Below are positions 43,080 to 54,900 of a DNA stretch of 64,000 nucleotides, one piece after another; the stretch's first letter is position 1; each line of letters opens with the position of its first letter. Under the pieces are notes generated by a model, which saw only the letters and a program-made list of their open reading frames with translations, was not told the origin of the DNA and ran no database searches. Source of the DNA: Phycisphaeraceae bacterium (GTDB lineage: Bacteria; Planctomycetota; Phycisphaerae; Phycisphaerales; UBA1924); the NCBI GenBank assembly GCA_023898685.1, contig CP060234.1:2356001-2420000 (forward strand). Direction: 5' to 3'. The position numbers were made by a program, and so were the translations under genes.

Positions 43080-43103
43080 ACGGGCGGGACGAAAGGACGA
43101 GCG

Positions 43104-44285
43104 ATGCGCTCTCTGGAATCGACAACCCGGGCGGTCGGCGGTCGGCGGGGCTTCACGCTCGTCGAGCTGCTCGTCGTGGTGTTGATCATCGGGATACTGG
43201 TGGGGATTCTCCTGGTCGCGGTGACGCACGCGAGCTCGGGCGTGCAGGCCAAGGCGATGCAGGCGAACGTATCGTCGATCGCCCGCGCGGTGCGGCAGTT
43301 CGAGCAGACGTTCGGCTCTCCGCCCCCTCTGGTCCAGGACGGGCTGCAGGCCGACAACGGCGGGGCGATGACCGTGGACGCCGCGGTGCTGGACCGCGCC
43401 GGTGACCTCTCGGCGGGCACGCCCGTCATGGTGGCGCCGGGGAACGACCGGGTGCGGCTCGTCGTGACGTATAACCCCGCGTACGGGGAGAACCGGCGAT
43501 TGCTCGAAGGCCTGAGCCAGGGCGGTGTGACGGCCCCTACGCCCGCACAGCTGGCCGAGCGGTATGACCCCGAGGACCACGAGCAAGCCTGGCGGCTGGC
43601 CAACCAGCGGTACAGCAAGTATGCGCTTGGTATCTATCTCGCCGGGGCGATGCCGGCGTCGGTCGACGGCGTGGACGGGCCCGGCATGGTGCGACCGAAC
43701 CCTGACGGCACATTCGACGGCGTGACGGCGGAATCGGCGGGCGAGTTCGAGACGGTCGGCCACTCGACGTCGCGCGAGCGGTTCGAGCCGTTCTTCGACA
43801 CCGAGCGGCGTAGCGCCCGGCTGACGCGTGAGTATTTCGACCTCGACGAATACCGGGAGAACGCGGGCGACGCGGGGTTGGCCGTGGCCGACCCGACGGC
43901 CCAGACCGACTGGCGGCACGCGGCCATCACCGACACGAACGGCAAGGCCTACCGCTACTACCGCTGGGAGCCGCTGAGCAGCGCGTACGGCATTGCGACG
44001 GACGCGACGGTGCAGCTCAACATCCCGTGGGTGCTGCTCGACGACGAGGCGCTGCACAAGCTGAAGGACGACCCGAACGCCGCCGCCGAGATCGACCTGA
44101 CCAACGGCGACACGAAGCTGCGCAGCGCGCGCTGGGCGGTCGTGGGCGCCGGGCCCGACGGCGTGTTCGGCACCGAGCCGATCGAGACGCTGCGGGACCG
44201 GCTCAATCTCCAGGGCGGCAAGCTGGACGACTGGGAGGTCAGGGCGAAGGCCAAGGCCGACAACGCGGTGGAGGTGGGGTCGTGA
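43104..44285 (+). CDS. Pseudopilin, G-position, oversized
   Basis: 393 residues. Leader RRGFTLVELLVVVLIIGILVGILLVAV: Gly at -1, Phe1 and Glu5, the prepilin peptidase site, at residues about 15-20. It occupies the place of the major pseudopilin gspG but is about 2.5 times longer than GspG (around 140-150 residues). The globular part has no recognisable domain; it contains segments such as GFDGVTAESAGEF-like acidic loops and ends RAKAKADNAVEVGS. The C-terminal calcium-site motif of GspG is not apparent. The stop overlaps the next start by 4 nt (GTGA). Confidence 0.85.
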   Translation: MRSLESTTRAVGGRRGFTLVELLVVVLIIGILVGILLVAVTHASSGVQAKAMQANVSSIARAVRQFEQTFGSPPPLVQDGLQADNGGAMTVDAAVLDRAGDLSAGTPVMVAPGNDRVRLVVTYNPAYGENRRLLEGLSQGGVTAPTPAQLAERYDPEDHEQAWRLANQRYSKYALGIYLAGAMPASVDGVDGPGMVRPNPDGTFDGVTAESAGEFETVGHSTSRERFEPFFDTERRSARLTREYFDLDEYRENAGDAGLAVADPTAQTDWRHAAITDTNGKAYRYYRWEPLSSAYGIATDATVQLNIPWVLLDDEALHKLKDDPNAAAEIDLTNGDTKLRSARWAVVGAGPDGVFGTEPIETLRDRLNLQGGKLDDWEVRAKAKADNAVEVGS

Positions 44286-45595
44286 TCGATCGGCGCGTCC
44301 ATCTCGTTCTCCGCGCGTTCACGCTCATCGAGGTGCTGGTGGTCGTGACGCTGCTGATCGTGGTCCTGGGCATCGCGGTGCCTGCGTTCCGGGGGATGCT
44401 CGACGCGTCGGAGCGGACGCTCTCTGAGAACTCGTTGAGGGTGGGCGTGCAGGTGGCCCGCGACGTCGCGATGCGGGGCGAGGGCGACGCGGCCGTGGTG
44501 TTCTTCCGCGACCTCGACGGGCGGACGCGGATGGTGCCGGCGATCAAGGTCGGGACGATCGAGGACGGGGCGGTGAACTACGCGATCACCGGTCCGCCGA
44601 GCCCCGGCGACCCGACGAACGAGCGCGAAGTGTTCGCGCCGATCGCGCTGGCGAGCCCGATCCGGCTGCCCAGGGGCTGGGCGGTGTCGGGCTATGCCGA
44701 CCCCAACACGATCGACCAGTGCCTGCGGAATTGTGCCCTGAGCGGGAACCACTTCCAGGATTTCGAGGGGTGGTATGACTCGACGGCCTACGGCGATGAT
44801 GGCAGCTCGGCCGGCGACGAGGCGCGGCTGGACGGGAACTGGCTGCTGCCCGAGACGGCCTACTACGAGGTGTTCATGCAGGCGCCGGGGGCGCAGCCGC
44901 CGGACGACTACACCTCGGCGGTGTCGGCGGTCGATTCGCAGCGTGACCCGCGCCAGACGTTTATGGTGCGGTTCAAGTCGGGCACGGGCGAGCTGATGCG
45001 GGGCTCGCGGCCCGCGATCGTGCTCGACCCGAGGCCCACGTCGCTGGGGCGGGGCGTGCTGCCCCAGGAGCTGCGCTGGGCGCGGGCGAACCGGATCGAG
45101 GACGCTCGCGAGTGGTGTGAGCGGGTGATCAACACCGAGGACCTCGACGAGAACGAGGCGGTGGATGGGCTCGACGCGTACTACAGGGCGATCACGCTCG
45201 GGTCGTTCTCGAACGACACGGTGCTGGCGGGCCCCGTGTCGCGGCTGGCGCTCTACCGCGACGAGGACCTGGTGAAGGGGCTCGGGGCGAGCGGGCTCAA
45301 CAAGGAGACCAACTCGCTCTACAAGCCGATCGACGCTGACGGGCGGATCGAGTTCGATCTCCCGGGCCTGTTCGCGAACAACGCGCTCATCGCGACACCC
45401 GGGGACGTGCGGATCGCGATCGACCGGTGGATGCAGGGCGACACCAACTTCATCGCCGCGAACGGCTTTCAGAACAGCGACATGGACGGCGACGGCAACA
45501 TCTACGGCGACGGCGGCGACTCGCCCGACACGCCGATGGCGAAGCTGTTCGTCGTCCAGCCGGGCACCGGCGAGCTGACGGAGGTGAAGCGATGA
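44282..45595 (+). CDS. Pseudopilin, H-position, oversized
   Basis: 437 residues from GTG 44282 (overlap GTGA with the gene before). Leader LRAFTLIEVLVVVTLLIVVLGIAV has Ala rather than Gly at -1, with Phe1 and Glu5 kept. It takes the GspH position; canonical GspH is about 170 residues, so the globular domain is expanded. Two paired cysteines (CLRNCAL) and a Ca-binding-like DMDGDGNIYGDGGDS loop near the C-terminus are visible. The loop resembles dockerin/EF-hand repeats and suggests calcium-dependent stability. It is translationally coupled on both sides (ATGA at the 3' end). Confidence 0.82.
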   Translation: MIDRRVHLVLRAFTLIEVLVVVTLLIVVLGIAVPAFRGMLDASERTLSENSLRVGVQVARDVAMRGEGDAAVVFFRDLDGRTRMVPAIKVGTIEDGAVNYAITGPPSPGDPTNEREVFAPIALASPIRLPRGWAVSGYADPNTIDQCLRNCALSGNHFQDFEGWYDSTAYGDDGSSAGDEARLDGNWLLPETAYYEVFMQAPGAQPPDDYTSAVSAVDSQRDPRQTFMVRFKSGTGELMRGSRPAIVLDPRPTSLGRGVLPQELRWARANRIEDAREWCERVINTEDLDENEAVDGLDAYYRAITLGSFSNDTVLAGPVSRLALYRDEDLVKGLGASGLNKETNSLYKPIDADGRIEFDLPGLFANNALIATPGDVRIAIDRWMQGDTNFIAANGFQNSDMDGDGNIYGDGGDSPDTPMAKLFVVQPGTGELTEVKR

Positions 45596-46983
45596 GCCGC
45601 TGCACGGTGGGATCGACGCTTCCGACCCGGCACGGCGTGCCGGGCCACGCGTTCCGTCGGGGGGGCTTCTCGCTGATCGAGGTCCTGATCGCGGTGCTCG
45701 TGCTGGCGGTGGGGCTGTTGGGGCTGGCGTCGGTGTTCCCGGTGGTGATCACGCAGCAGCGGCGCGCGTCGGACGTGGTGCTGGGGCAGGTCGCGTCCTC
45801 GGCGGCGCGCGATCAGATCACGACCAACCCGGACATCGCCGGCGAGCTGCTCAGCCAGGACGGGTACGCTGACGCGGACGAGCCGGATGCCGACGGCGAT
45901 CGCGTGCCGAACGAGCAGAACGACAACGACGCGGCGATCGTCAACAACACGGGCGAGCCGATCTTCGGACAGCATCATTCTTATCGAGTGGGCTCGAGCA
46001 CGATCGCCGTTGATTACAACAGGCGGACCGGCTTCTCATACCTCTGGGAAGCGGACTGGCAGTGGGGCTCGAACAACACTGACCTCGACCTCGGGCCGCA
46101 CACCGTTCCTGTCTGCAACGGCAGCGTCAACCTGAATCACTACATTCAGACCGGCAGCATGTGGTATCGCGATCCGGGCGAGCGGGCGCTCGCGAATGTG
46201 AACAGCGACGCGCCCGACCTGCCCCTGACGGCGAGGCTCTACCCGAGGCCCTACACCGTGCCCGGGGCGGCCAACGACGGGCCGCAGTTCGTGTGGGATT
46301 TCGTGCCGCGGCGGACGCCCGAGGAGAGCGTGCAGTTCGCGGTGTTCGTGCGGCGGATCGACACGGGGATCAAGGTCACCGCGGGCATGACGCTCTCTGA
46401 GTTGTTCACCACGCGGGACACGGACGGTGCGCCGCTCCGCTACCCCGTCGCGCGTGACAAGAACACCAAGGTTCCCACGCTGGACGGCAGGGGGCCGGAC
46501 AATGGGGGCGAGTACTCGGTGCCGGTGAGCGCGAAGGCCGTGCCCGTGCCGTCGGCCGATTACCCCTACAGCCCCGAGTATCGAGGCGACCCGCGGAGCC
46601 CGAACCCCGTGCCGCTCAATGTGCTGCTCGACGCGGTGCGGATCGAGTCGGGCTCGGTGGGCAACACGGAGGTCTCGACGGCCAAGCCGGCCGAGGCGCG
46701 GTATCTCGCCCAGGTCGGGCAGCGGTTCGTCGACAACTTCGGCGTTGTTCGCCGGGTGACCGAGGTGCTCGATCCGGATCGGCGCGGCGACGGCGGGTCG
46801 GAGATCGACGTCCGCGTGACGCCGCCCTATTCGCTCGCGCAGCTCGATCCGGGGTTCGACGATTTCGACACGTCGGCGGGCGAGGCGCAGCTCGAGCTGG
46901 CGCGGGCGGGCAAGCTCCGCCAGATCGTCTTCACGCCGCAGACGCCGGTCGATGTCTTCGTGATGGAGTTCAACAAGCCATGA
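45592..46983 (+). CDS. Pseudopilin, I-position (PilV/GspI-like), oversized
   Basis: 463 residues from the ATG at 45592 (ATGA overlap). Leader RRGGFSLIEVLIAVLVLAVGLLGLASV is the PilV/GspI type: Gly at -1, Phe1, Glu5, followed by the typical GLLGLA. GspI is normally about 125 residues, so this protein is nearly four times longer. After the helix comes a DADEPDADGDRVPNEQNDND acidic stretch that looks like a thrombospondin-3/dockerin-type calcium repeat, then a beta-rich region. The GspI-type tip role is inferred from the leader and gene order. Confidence 0.83.
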   Translation: MSRCTVGSTLPTRHGVPGHAFRRGGFSLIEVLIAVLVLAVGLLGLASVFPVVITQQRRASDVVLGQVASSAARDQITTNPDIAGELLSQDGYADADEPDADGDRVPNEQNDNDAAIVNNTGEPIFGQHHSYRVGSSTIAVDYNRRTGFSYLWEADWQWGSNNTDLDLGPHTVPVCNGSVNLNHYIQTGSMWYRDPGERALANVNSDAPDLPLTARLYPRPYTVPGAANDGPQFVWDFVPRRTPEESVQFAVFVRRIDTGIKVTAGMTLSELFTTRDTDGAPLRYPVARDKNTKVPTLDGRGPDNGGEYSVPVSAKAVPVPSADYPYSPEYRGDPRSPNPVPLNVLLDAVRIESGSVGNTEVSTAKPAEARYLAQVGQRFVDNFGVVRRVTEVLDPDRRGDGGSEIDVRVTPPYSLAQLDPGFDDFDTSAGEAQLELARAGKLRQIVFTPQTPVDVFVMEFNKP

Positions 46984-48995
46984 GACGCCCCGAGCACAAC
47001 ACGGGCGGCGTCGGCCGGGCGTTCACGCTCATCGAGGTCATCGTCGCGGTCGGCATCCTGGCGCTGGTCGGGGTGGTGGCCGGCACGATCTTCGCCACGG
47101 TGGGCGACACGGTGACGCAGGGCCGGCGCGTGAGCAACATGAACCGCTTCGCGGCCCGGGTCGAGCGTGTGATGCGTCGCGACTTCGAGAACATGGTGCG
47201 CGAGAACGGGTTCCTGGTCATCCGCAACGAGGTGACCAGCGACTACGGCGGGCGGCCCCAGAAGGTCGACGTGGGGCTGACCGCGACCGACCAGAGCCCC
47301 AGGCCTCGCCGGATCGACGAGATCATGTTCTTCAGCCGGGGCGATTTCACGAGCCGGCGGACACCGCTGAGCCGCGACATGGCGGCCCACTCGAACGTCG
47401 CGCGGATCTACTACGGGCACGGGCAGAAGATGCCGGTCGACTACGGCTCCAATCCCGGCGCGCCCGACTACGAGACGCGCTATGCGCGTCCGCGGCTCGA
47501 CGACCCGAACAACTTCACCGCGGCCCGGCTGGGGCAGCCCTCGCAGGTGGGCGCGACCAACCCCAACGAGTACGCGTCCGACTGGTCGCTCCTGCGGCAG
47601 GTGACGCTGCTCTCGCCGCGGAAGGAGGGCCTGCAGGACCTGCCCGACAACGTGTTCGGGCTCGAGCCCAACGGGAACACGTGGCAGGACTACTACCGCG
47701 TCGCCGATTCGTCGCGGCAGGTGGCGCTAGGGCCCGCGGCCCAGAGCGTCTTCCGGTCGGTCGCGTTCATGCAGCCCTACGAGTTGAACACCCGCGCCGA
47801 CGCCGGCGGCAACTTCACGCGGCTGAATCCGTCCGGTTTCAGCATCCGTCCGCTGAGCGGAGGGTCCATGGCGCTGCTGCCCGGCGGCGATGAGACGGTC
47901 GCTCGCCCGCTGTTCACGTCGGGCATCGTTGACGTCGCGGTGACCGATCTCGAGGAGATCCGGCAGACCGTGACCGCGACGTGGTTCGGCAACCTGAACG
48001 CCCCGCGGGAGGCCTACCCCACGTCCTTCATGCCCTACGACTTCTCGGGCACGATCGATCGGCTGAATCAGTATGAGCGCATGCGCCGCGCGTTCAACAA
48101 GCAGGGTGAGGCGCGTGTCGGCACGGCGATCGTCCGCACGGGGCCGACGGCGCAGGGCTCTCTGAACCAGGCGCAGCAGATGTGGATGCTCGACGCGCTG
48201 CCGAGCACGCCGTTCGACCCGGCCGAGCCCCGCGACACGGGCTTCCGCGTGCGCTACGAGGACAACCCGCCGCGGCTGGCGCTGGACGACGGGACGGTGA
48301 CGCCCGACGCGGACGCGAGGCTGAAGCGGGCGGTCGAGGAGGCCGACCAGGGGATGCTGGGCGCGAGCGAGTTCCTGCCCCGGTGCACGGAGTTCATCGT
48401 CGAGTTCAGCCTCGGGATCATCGACCGGCGCAACCCGCTGAACAACCCGAACTACGGGCAGCCGATCTGGTTCGGGCTGCGGCGGTTCCGTGACGGCGGG
48501 GCGGCCCCCAACGGCCGGTATGACGAGGGCGGCAACAACGCCGTGACGGCCGACACGCTGTTCGCCGACGCGCTCGGGACGAGCTACGACGGGGCCGTGC
48601 TGGCCGACGAGCTCGATCCGACCGGGCCCGACAACAGGTTCAACATCCGCGGCGCGCTGGGCGATTCGGTCTTCGAGGACGGCAACCTGCCGCGCAACGG
48701 GACCGACGATAGCCGGATCGACGCGGAGATGATCGGGCTGATGCGCTGCGATCAGCGCGTGCCGCCGGCGCTGTTCAGCGACGCGGAGGACGCGACGGCG
48801 GCCGAGTATTGCTTCGGCTACACCTACCGCGACGACAACGGCACGCCGAACGACACGACCGACGACACGACCCGGGCGTGGCCCTGGCCCAAGCTGATCC
48901 GGATCACGATGCGCTTCGTGGATCCGTCCGACCCCGACACCGAGCGGACGTACGAGGCGGTGTTCAGTGTGCCCTCTCGCGACGGGACGATGTGA
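46980..48995 (+). CDS. Pseudopilin, J-position, oversized
   Basis: 671 residues from the ATG at 46980 (ATGA overlap). Leader VGRAFTLIEVIVAVGILALVGVVAGTI has Ala at -1, Phe1 and Glu5. By order and by the helix followed by RVERVMRRDFENMV (compare the GspJ region after the helix) it is the GspJ counterpart, normally about 200 residues. The large remainder is beta-rich with many Asn, Asp and Pro loops and no known catalytic motif. The stop overlaps the next start by one base (TGATG), so the GspK-like protein is coupled to it. Confidence 0.82.
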   Translation: MRRPEHNTGGVGRAFTLIEVIVAVGILALVGVVAGTIFATVGDTVTQGRRVSNMNRFAARVERVMRRDFENMVRENGFLVIRNEVTSDYGGRPQKVDVGLTATDQSPRPRRIDEIMFFSRGDFTSRRTPLSRDMAAHSNVARIYYGHGQKMPVDYGSNPGAPDYETRYARPRLDDPNNFTAARLGQPSQVGATNPNEYASDWSLLRQVTLLSPRKEGLQDLPDNVFGLEPNGNTWQDYYRVADSSRQVALGPAAQSVFRSVAFMQPYELNTRADAGGNFTRLNPSGFSIRPLSGGSMALLPGGDETVARPLFTSGIVDVAVTDLEEIRQTVTATWFGNLNAPREAYPTSFMPYDFSGTIDRLNQYERMRRAFNKQGEARVGTAIVRTGPTAQGSLNQAQQMWMLDALPSTPFDPAEPRDTGFRVRYEDNPPRLALDDGTVTPDADARLKRAVEEADQGMLGASEFLPRCTEFIVEFSLGIIDRRNPLNNPNYGQPIWFGLRRFRDGGAAPNGRYDEGGNNAVTADTLFADALGTSYDGAVLADELDPTGPDNRFNIRGALGDSVFEDGNLPRNGTDDSRIDAEMIGLMRCDQRVPPALFSDAEDATAAEYCFGYTYRDDNGTPNDTTDDTTRAWPWPKLIRITMRFVDPSDPDTERTYEAVFSVPSRDGTM

Positions 48996-51900
48996 TGAGC
49001 GAGCGAATGCGTACAGACGGGCGGAGAGAGCAGAGGAGGCAGCCGATGCGCGGCCGAGATAGCAAGCGGATCCGCCGGCGGGGGAGCGCGCTGATCATCG
49101 TGGTCGGCACGCTGGCCCTGATCGCCGTGTTCGCGGCGTTCTACGTGACGCTGGGGCAGGCGGACACCCGCGTGGCCGAGACGACGAAGTTCACCAACGA
49201 GGTCGAGGGCGTCGAGGACCAGGTCGCCGAGTACATCGCGCGCATCGTGGGCGCCGACCGGTTGGCCGTGACCATCGACACCATCTCGGCCGATGAGAAC
49301 GAGGTGGGGCCCGACTACAACGCCCAGGGCAACCCGATGCCGGGCGATCCCAATGCGGCCGACCGCCAGCGGTTCGTGCGCGAGGCGACCGACTATCCCT
49401 ACACCGACTATTCGTACAAGAGCGTCTTCACGCTCAGCGGCGTCGACCCCGACCTGGCGTTCCTGCCCAACGACTACGACAACGTGCCGAGCCTGTTCGG
49501 TGGCAGCGTGAGCAGGCTCTCGGCCGCGATCGACCGGTTCCGGTTCAACCCCGTGGGCGACGTGAGCGAGATGCTCCAGCTCAAGACCGACACGGTCAGC
49601 CTGACCGGCGACGAGGCGTTGCGGGACTACCGCACCGCGTCGGACCCGTGGCTGAGCGACGGCGAGCCGAAGTTCCTGGGCCGGCCCGAGACCCTGCTGG
49701 CGATCGACCAGCGGCTCTTCTCGCGCTCGGCCGGGCGCTTGTCGGGGAACAGCGGGCCCGTGGCCAGCGCGGGTGATTTCCCGGAGTTCTTCTACCTCGA
49801 CAACCGCGACTGGCAGCAGATCTCCAACATCGCGCCCGACGGCCTGAGCATCAACCTGTTCAACCTGCGCGGCCATTTCACGGCCGAGCCGGGGCTCGGA
49901 GTCGATGGCGAGGGCTGGGCCCGCCTGAGCGAGAACCGCACGCTGCTGACGCTCAACAACCCGTCGCAGAACTGGGTGCCGCCGACCGGCAACCTGACGG
50001 CCGACGCGAACATCATCCGCGCGACCGACACGCTCTCGGTCGAGCACGTGCCGGCCTACGTCGGCGCGCCGCCGGCGACGAGCTTCCTCGCGAACACGCC
50101 CGAGGCGTTCGCCATCCGCAACACGCCGGCGTGGTGGACGATGAACCAGCGGTTCCTCTACTTCCCGACCGATCCCGCGTTCCAGATCCTGGGGCGCGAG
50201 ACGACGGGCCAGCTCATCGACGCCAACCCGGGCCTGCTCGTTCCGCAGACCTGGGCGACGCCCGACTTCCCGGACTACCAGTACGCCGACGCGGACGGCG
50301 ACGGGTTCTACGACTCGCGCTGGTTCTCGATGAGCGACGCGACGCTGGGGCCGCTGGGCATCAAGGACCTGCTCACGAACAACACGGACATGCGGTTCTT
50401 CGTCGCGGCCAAGATCATCGACCTGTCGGCCCGGGTGAACGTCAACTCGGCGACCGACGGGCTGGTGCCGCCGACGAGCGAGGTGGCGGCGGGCGCGACG
50501 CCGGCCGAGATCGACCTGCGACGTGTGCTGACGATGGAGGACCCGTCGTCGCGGTTCAAGCCGGTGTTCGAGAATCCGGAGGCGTCGCCGCCCGAGCTGA
50601 CGCTCCAGCGTCTGAGCCTGTCGCACATCGAGCCGCTGCCGTGGGCCGAGCGTCAGGTCAACCCGCTGAACATCAACTCGAAGCTCGTCGCCGCCGACTA
50701 TTCGAGCTACCTGACGGTGGTGGCCCAGAACACGACGTTCCTGGTGCGCAAGGGGATCGAGACCGGGCGGAGCGCCTACGACGCGCTGCGGCGGGACATC
50801 CAGGGCGATCAGTTCGTCATCCCGAGCAACGCGACCAGCCGGCGATCCTCGGGGACGGCCTACCTGTTCGACCTCTCGCCGTTCGAGTACTTCAACTTCA
50901 ACTCGAACAACCAGGGGCTGCTGAACGGCTCGCTGCCCGATCCCAGCCAGCCGTATTCCATCAGCCTGGGCAGCAACCAAGTCGACAAGCTGGCCGCCAT
51001 GCCGCGGTGGCGTCGTGACTACTGGTACAGCGTGGGCGGGGCCAACGTGGCCGACCCGGACGACCCGCCGATGACGGTGGACGGCCTGGGCGGTCGGCTG
51101 TTCGATCTCGAGGACCTCTCCGAGCTGCTCACGTTCAACGGCGTCAACGACGACACGCGGACGAGCCGGCTGGAGAAGGTGACCCAGGGACGCTACGAGT
51201 CGGAGGACGGCGCCCAGGCGACCACCTCGACGCTCCGCTTCGGCCCGCTGCGGGCCAACCGCCCGACGGCGCTCGAGCGCACGGGCCACGACAACTGGCA
51301 GAACCAGTTCAGCCCGTTCCTGCCCGGCTACGCCGGATCGCCCGCCAATCACACGCCCGACAACCAGATCGACTTCGAGTCGATGGCCCTCCTGGCCCTC
51401 GACGCCCGCCGGCGGCTGACGACGATCAGCGGGGCGGCGCCGCTGCGCTCCCGCGTCGTCGAGGACACCAACGGCGACGGCATCCTCTCCGACGACGAAC
51501 GCCGGCTGACGAGCGAGGACGCGCGGCTCGACCTCGTGTTCGACGCGGGCGACGCGGCCAAGCTGTTCGCGCTCTACGCCGACGCGCTGGCGCCCTACGC
51601 GGAGGCCGACGCCACGTGGAACGTCGATCCTGAGGGCGAGTTCGACTCGCACGCCCAGTTCGCCTACCGGCACATGCGGACGCTCGCCTACGGCCACCGG
51701 GGCTCGGAGCTGGCGCTACGGATCGCGGCCCACCTGTCGGTGAACATGGCCGACCTGTACGACGAGGACGATGTGCCGTCGGCGTACACGGTGGTCGCGT
51801 CGCCGCGGAACGAGATGCGTGAGAATCTCGACGAGAACATCGTGTCGAGCCAGCACGAGAACGACCCCTACCCCTGGTGGGTCGACGGCAAGAAGCTCGA

Positions 51901-54900
51901 CCTGGGCGATGAGAAGCTCGCCCCGGACAAGGCCGATGTTTCGGCCGGCACGCCCAACGACTATTCCCGCATCGCCTACAACGTGTACGGGCTCGAGCCG
52001 CAGCCGTTCATCACGGAGGTGGCGGTGGTCACGGTGTACACGGACACGCCGATGGCCAGCCTCGTCGGGCAGGACCCGACGGTGACCGGGTTCGTGGGCG
52101 CCGATCTCGCTGATGATGGCGGCGAGGGCGCCGGCGATCACCCGGGCATCGACGAGCGGATGTGGGACCCCCGGCCCGTGCCGGTTGGGCAGCCGCCCAA
52201 CCGGGGCCAGGACGATCGCGAGGCCGACGACGTCACCGTCCGCACGGACATCTCACCCGAGAACCCGGACCTGGTGTGCCACGTCCTGGCGATCCAGCTC
52301 ACCAACCCGTTCGACGTGCCGATCGAGCTGAGCGGGCGGGACACGTCACCGACCAGCGTCAGCAACAACGACGGCGGGGCCCTCAACTCGAACAATCCGA
52401 ACCAGATCGAGGACGCGAAGTACTACATCGAGTTCAACGGCCACTTCTTCCCGCTGGCCGAATACTTCGAGCGCGACCCGGATATCAACCCCTATGACGG
52501 CACGCCTCTCCCGGTCGGAAACCCGAACCGCCAGGCCTTCAAGCTCTACCCCGTCACGCTCGAGCCGGGTGAGTCGCGCGTGTTCTATGTCTCGGCCCAC
52601 CCGTCGGTGCTCGACATGAACAAGCGGTGGATCGCGATCGACAAGGTCTACCCCGCCGCGAAGGACGCCGACAACGGCGTGTTCTACCAGCAGTGGCCCG
52701 ACATCGACACCCGGCATCCGTTCGAGGAGTTCATCCGCTCGCAGTTCACGGTGACCCGCCAGAACGGCCGGCCTCTCTACCGTGACACGGCGTTCGACGC
52801 CCGCGAGCCGGTTCGCGTCATCCCGTTCAACCCGGTAACGGGTGAGCTGGCGCACGCGGGCGTGTCGTGGGACGGCACCGCGGCGGGGGGCACGTTCGTC
52901 GACTTCCTCCGCACCAGCCTTGTTTTCCGCGATCCGGGGAGCGATGCCGCCCACGACCGGATGCGGCAGGAAGTCCGCCTCTGGCGGAAGATGACCGTGG
53001 ATGACTCGGGGCCCTTCAGCAGCGCCGTCGAGGACAACGACTTCGATTCGACCGACAACAGTCTGCCGGACCAGTCGGATTCGGGCCGGAACTGGATCCA
53101 GAACGACCTGCTCGTCGACCGCATGCGCGACCCGGTCCTGACGCAGAACGATCTGCCGATCGCCGGTTTGCCGACCGCGGCGACGGTCGACCATGCGACG
53201 TTCGACCCGACCAAGGTGCGGGACCGCGCGGGCGCGAATCTCTACCAGTTCAACCAGTGGAACGACTACGTCAACCCGACGGGGACGATCCTCTCCGATT
53301 GGCAGTCGGCTGCGTTCCAGAAGATCAAGAACACCACCGTCACGGCCGACGTGTTCCCGGGCTCGAATACGGGCCAGGGCCTGACTTTCTCGCGGTTCGC
53401 GGGCTATCGCCGCCCCGACCACCTTTCTCGCAGCCAGGCCGGCGCGCTGGAAGCGGTGCTCAATGGCGCGGACGAGACGCCGCGGGGCCTGTTGCCCGCG
53501 TGGTGCATCGAGGGGATCGAAACGAACGACAACATCGTGACGCCGATCGAGACGGGGCTGGATCGCGATACCGACAACGACGGGCTGCTCGATCTGCCGG
53601 TGGGGTCCGATCCGCCCGTTCCGTCGTTGGGCGCGCTCAACTACATCAAGGAGTTCTTCGAGGACGCGGACGCATTCAGCGGCGCGCTCCCGTATGGATT
53701 CGCGGGAGCCCCCCCCGGAACGGACACCGGGGTGCCCTACGACGGGGGAGACCACCCGCCGTACTTCGCGAAGATGTTCCGCGGCTTCATGACCGAGACC
53801 GTGCCCAGCGCCGCGATCAATCAGAACGACATCTTCTACAACATCCCGGATCTGGCGATGATCCCGACGATCCGCCGCCACCCGGCGCTCAAGAGCGATC
53901 GCGGCGTCGTCGAGGATCCGCTGGACTTCGCGACCACCTACGCCGCCGTCGGCGTCGAGGGCAGCCTGCTCCTGTCCGACACCGACACCCCCTACGTCCT
54001 CAACAGCGGCGACGCGGGCTTGCAAAGTCCATCGGTCATAAACGACAAGCAGTCGCTGTTCGTCAACACCTCGGACAAGTTCGGCTTCGACGGCAAGGAC
54101 CCGCGCACCGCCGGCATCCGGCTGGGCGATCTGCTCATGCCGCTCGGCGTCGGGGCGACGTTCGCGCCGAAGCTCGACAACACGAACACGCCGTGGAACT
54201 GGTCGAACCCCAACAACTTCCGCCCCGGCGACTGGACCACGGTGGCCGAGGCGCTGTCGGCGGCGCTGGGGCTCGAGCCGCCCGCGTTCTACAACAAGGA
54301 CCCGGGCGACCCGGGCTATTCGCTGCTGTGCGAATTGTGCGAGAAGAAGGGGACGCAGCAATCGGCCGCGGCCTACGACCCGCCGACCGGCACGCCGCCC
54401 GACCCGACCACTCAACTGACGGTGAGCACCCCCAAGAACGAGGTCGAGTATGTGCTCGACAGGGGCCGGCTCGATATCAGTGAGTACACGCCGTTCTACA
54501 ACCAGAGTCTGTTCGCCGAGGGCGTGTCCGTCCGCTTCATCGCCGGCGAGCCCGGCGTCGGCGACCGGCGCGTGGGGCTCTCCGTCCCGCCCGCGCAGCG
54601 GCTGCTGTCGATGGCCCGGGCGATCACGCGGGGCGGCGACCCGCTGACCACACCCATCGTCGGGACGATCAACATCAACACCGCCCCGGACGCCGTGCTG
54701 CGGACCATCCCGGGCTTCTCGACCTCGCTCCAGATCGCCGACGACTGGATCGACTACGACAAGTACGACGGCCCGGAGGGTGTCATGTCGCTGAATGGCG
54801 GCCCGGGCATGATGGAGTGGGCGCCGGGGCGCGTCGCGGGCATGACCTTCGGCAGCGCGTTCACCTATCCGCCGACGCGGCCGCTGCCGTTCGGCATCGG

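Noticed and set aside
40455..44057. 1200-residue open frame on the minus strand
   Set aside because: It runs antisense across the second GspE, GspF and the first pseudopilin. It is His/Arg/Asp-rich with no family motif, a typical shadow frame in GC-rich DNA.
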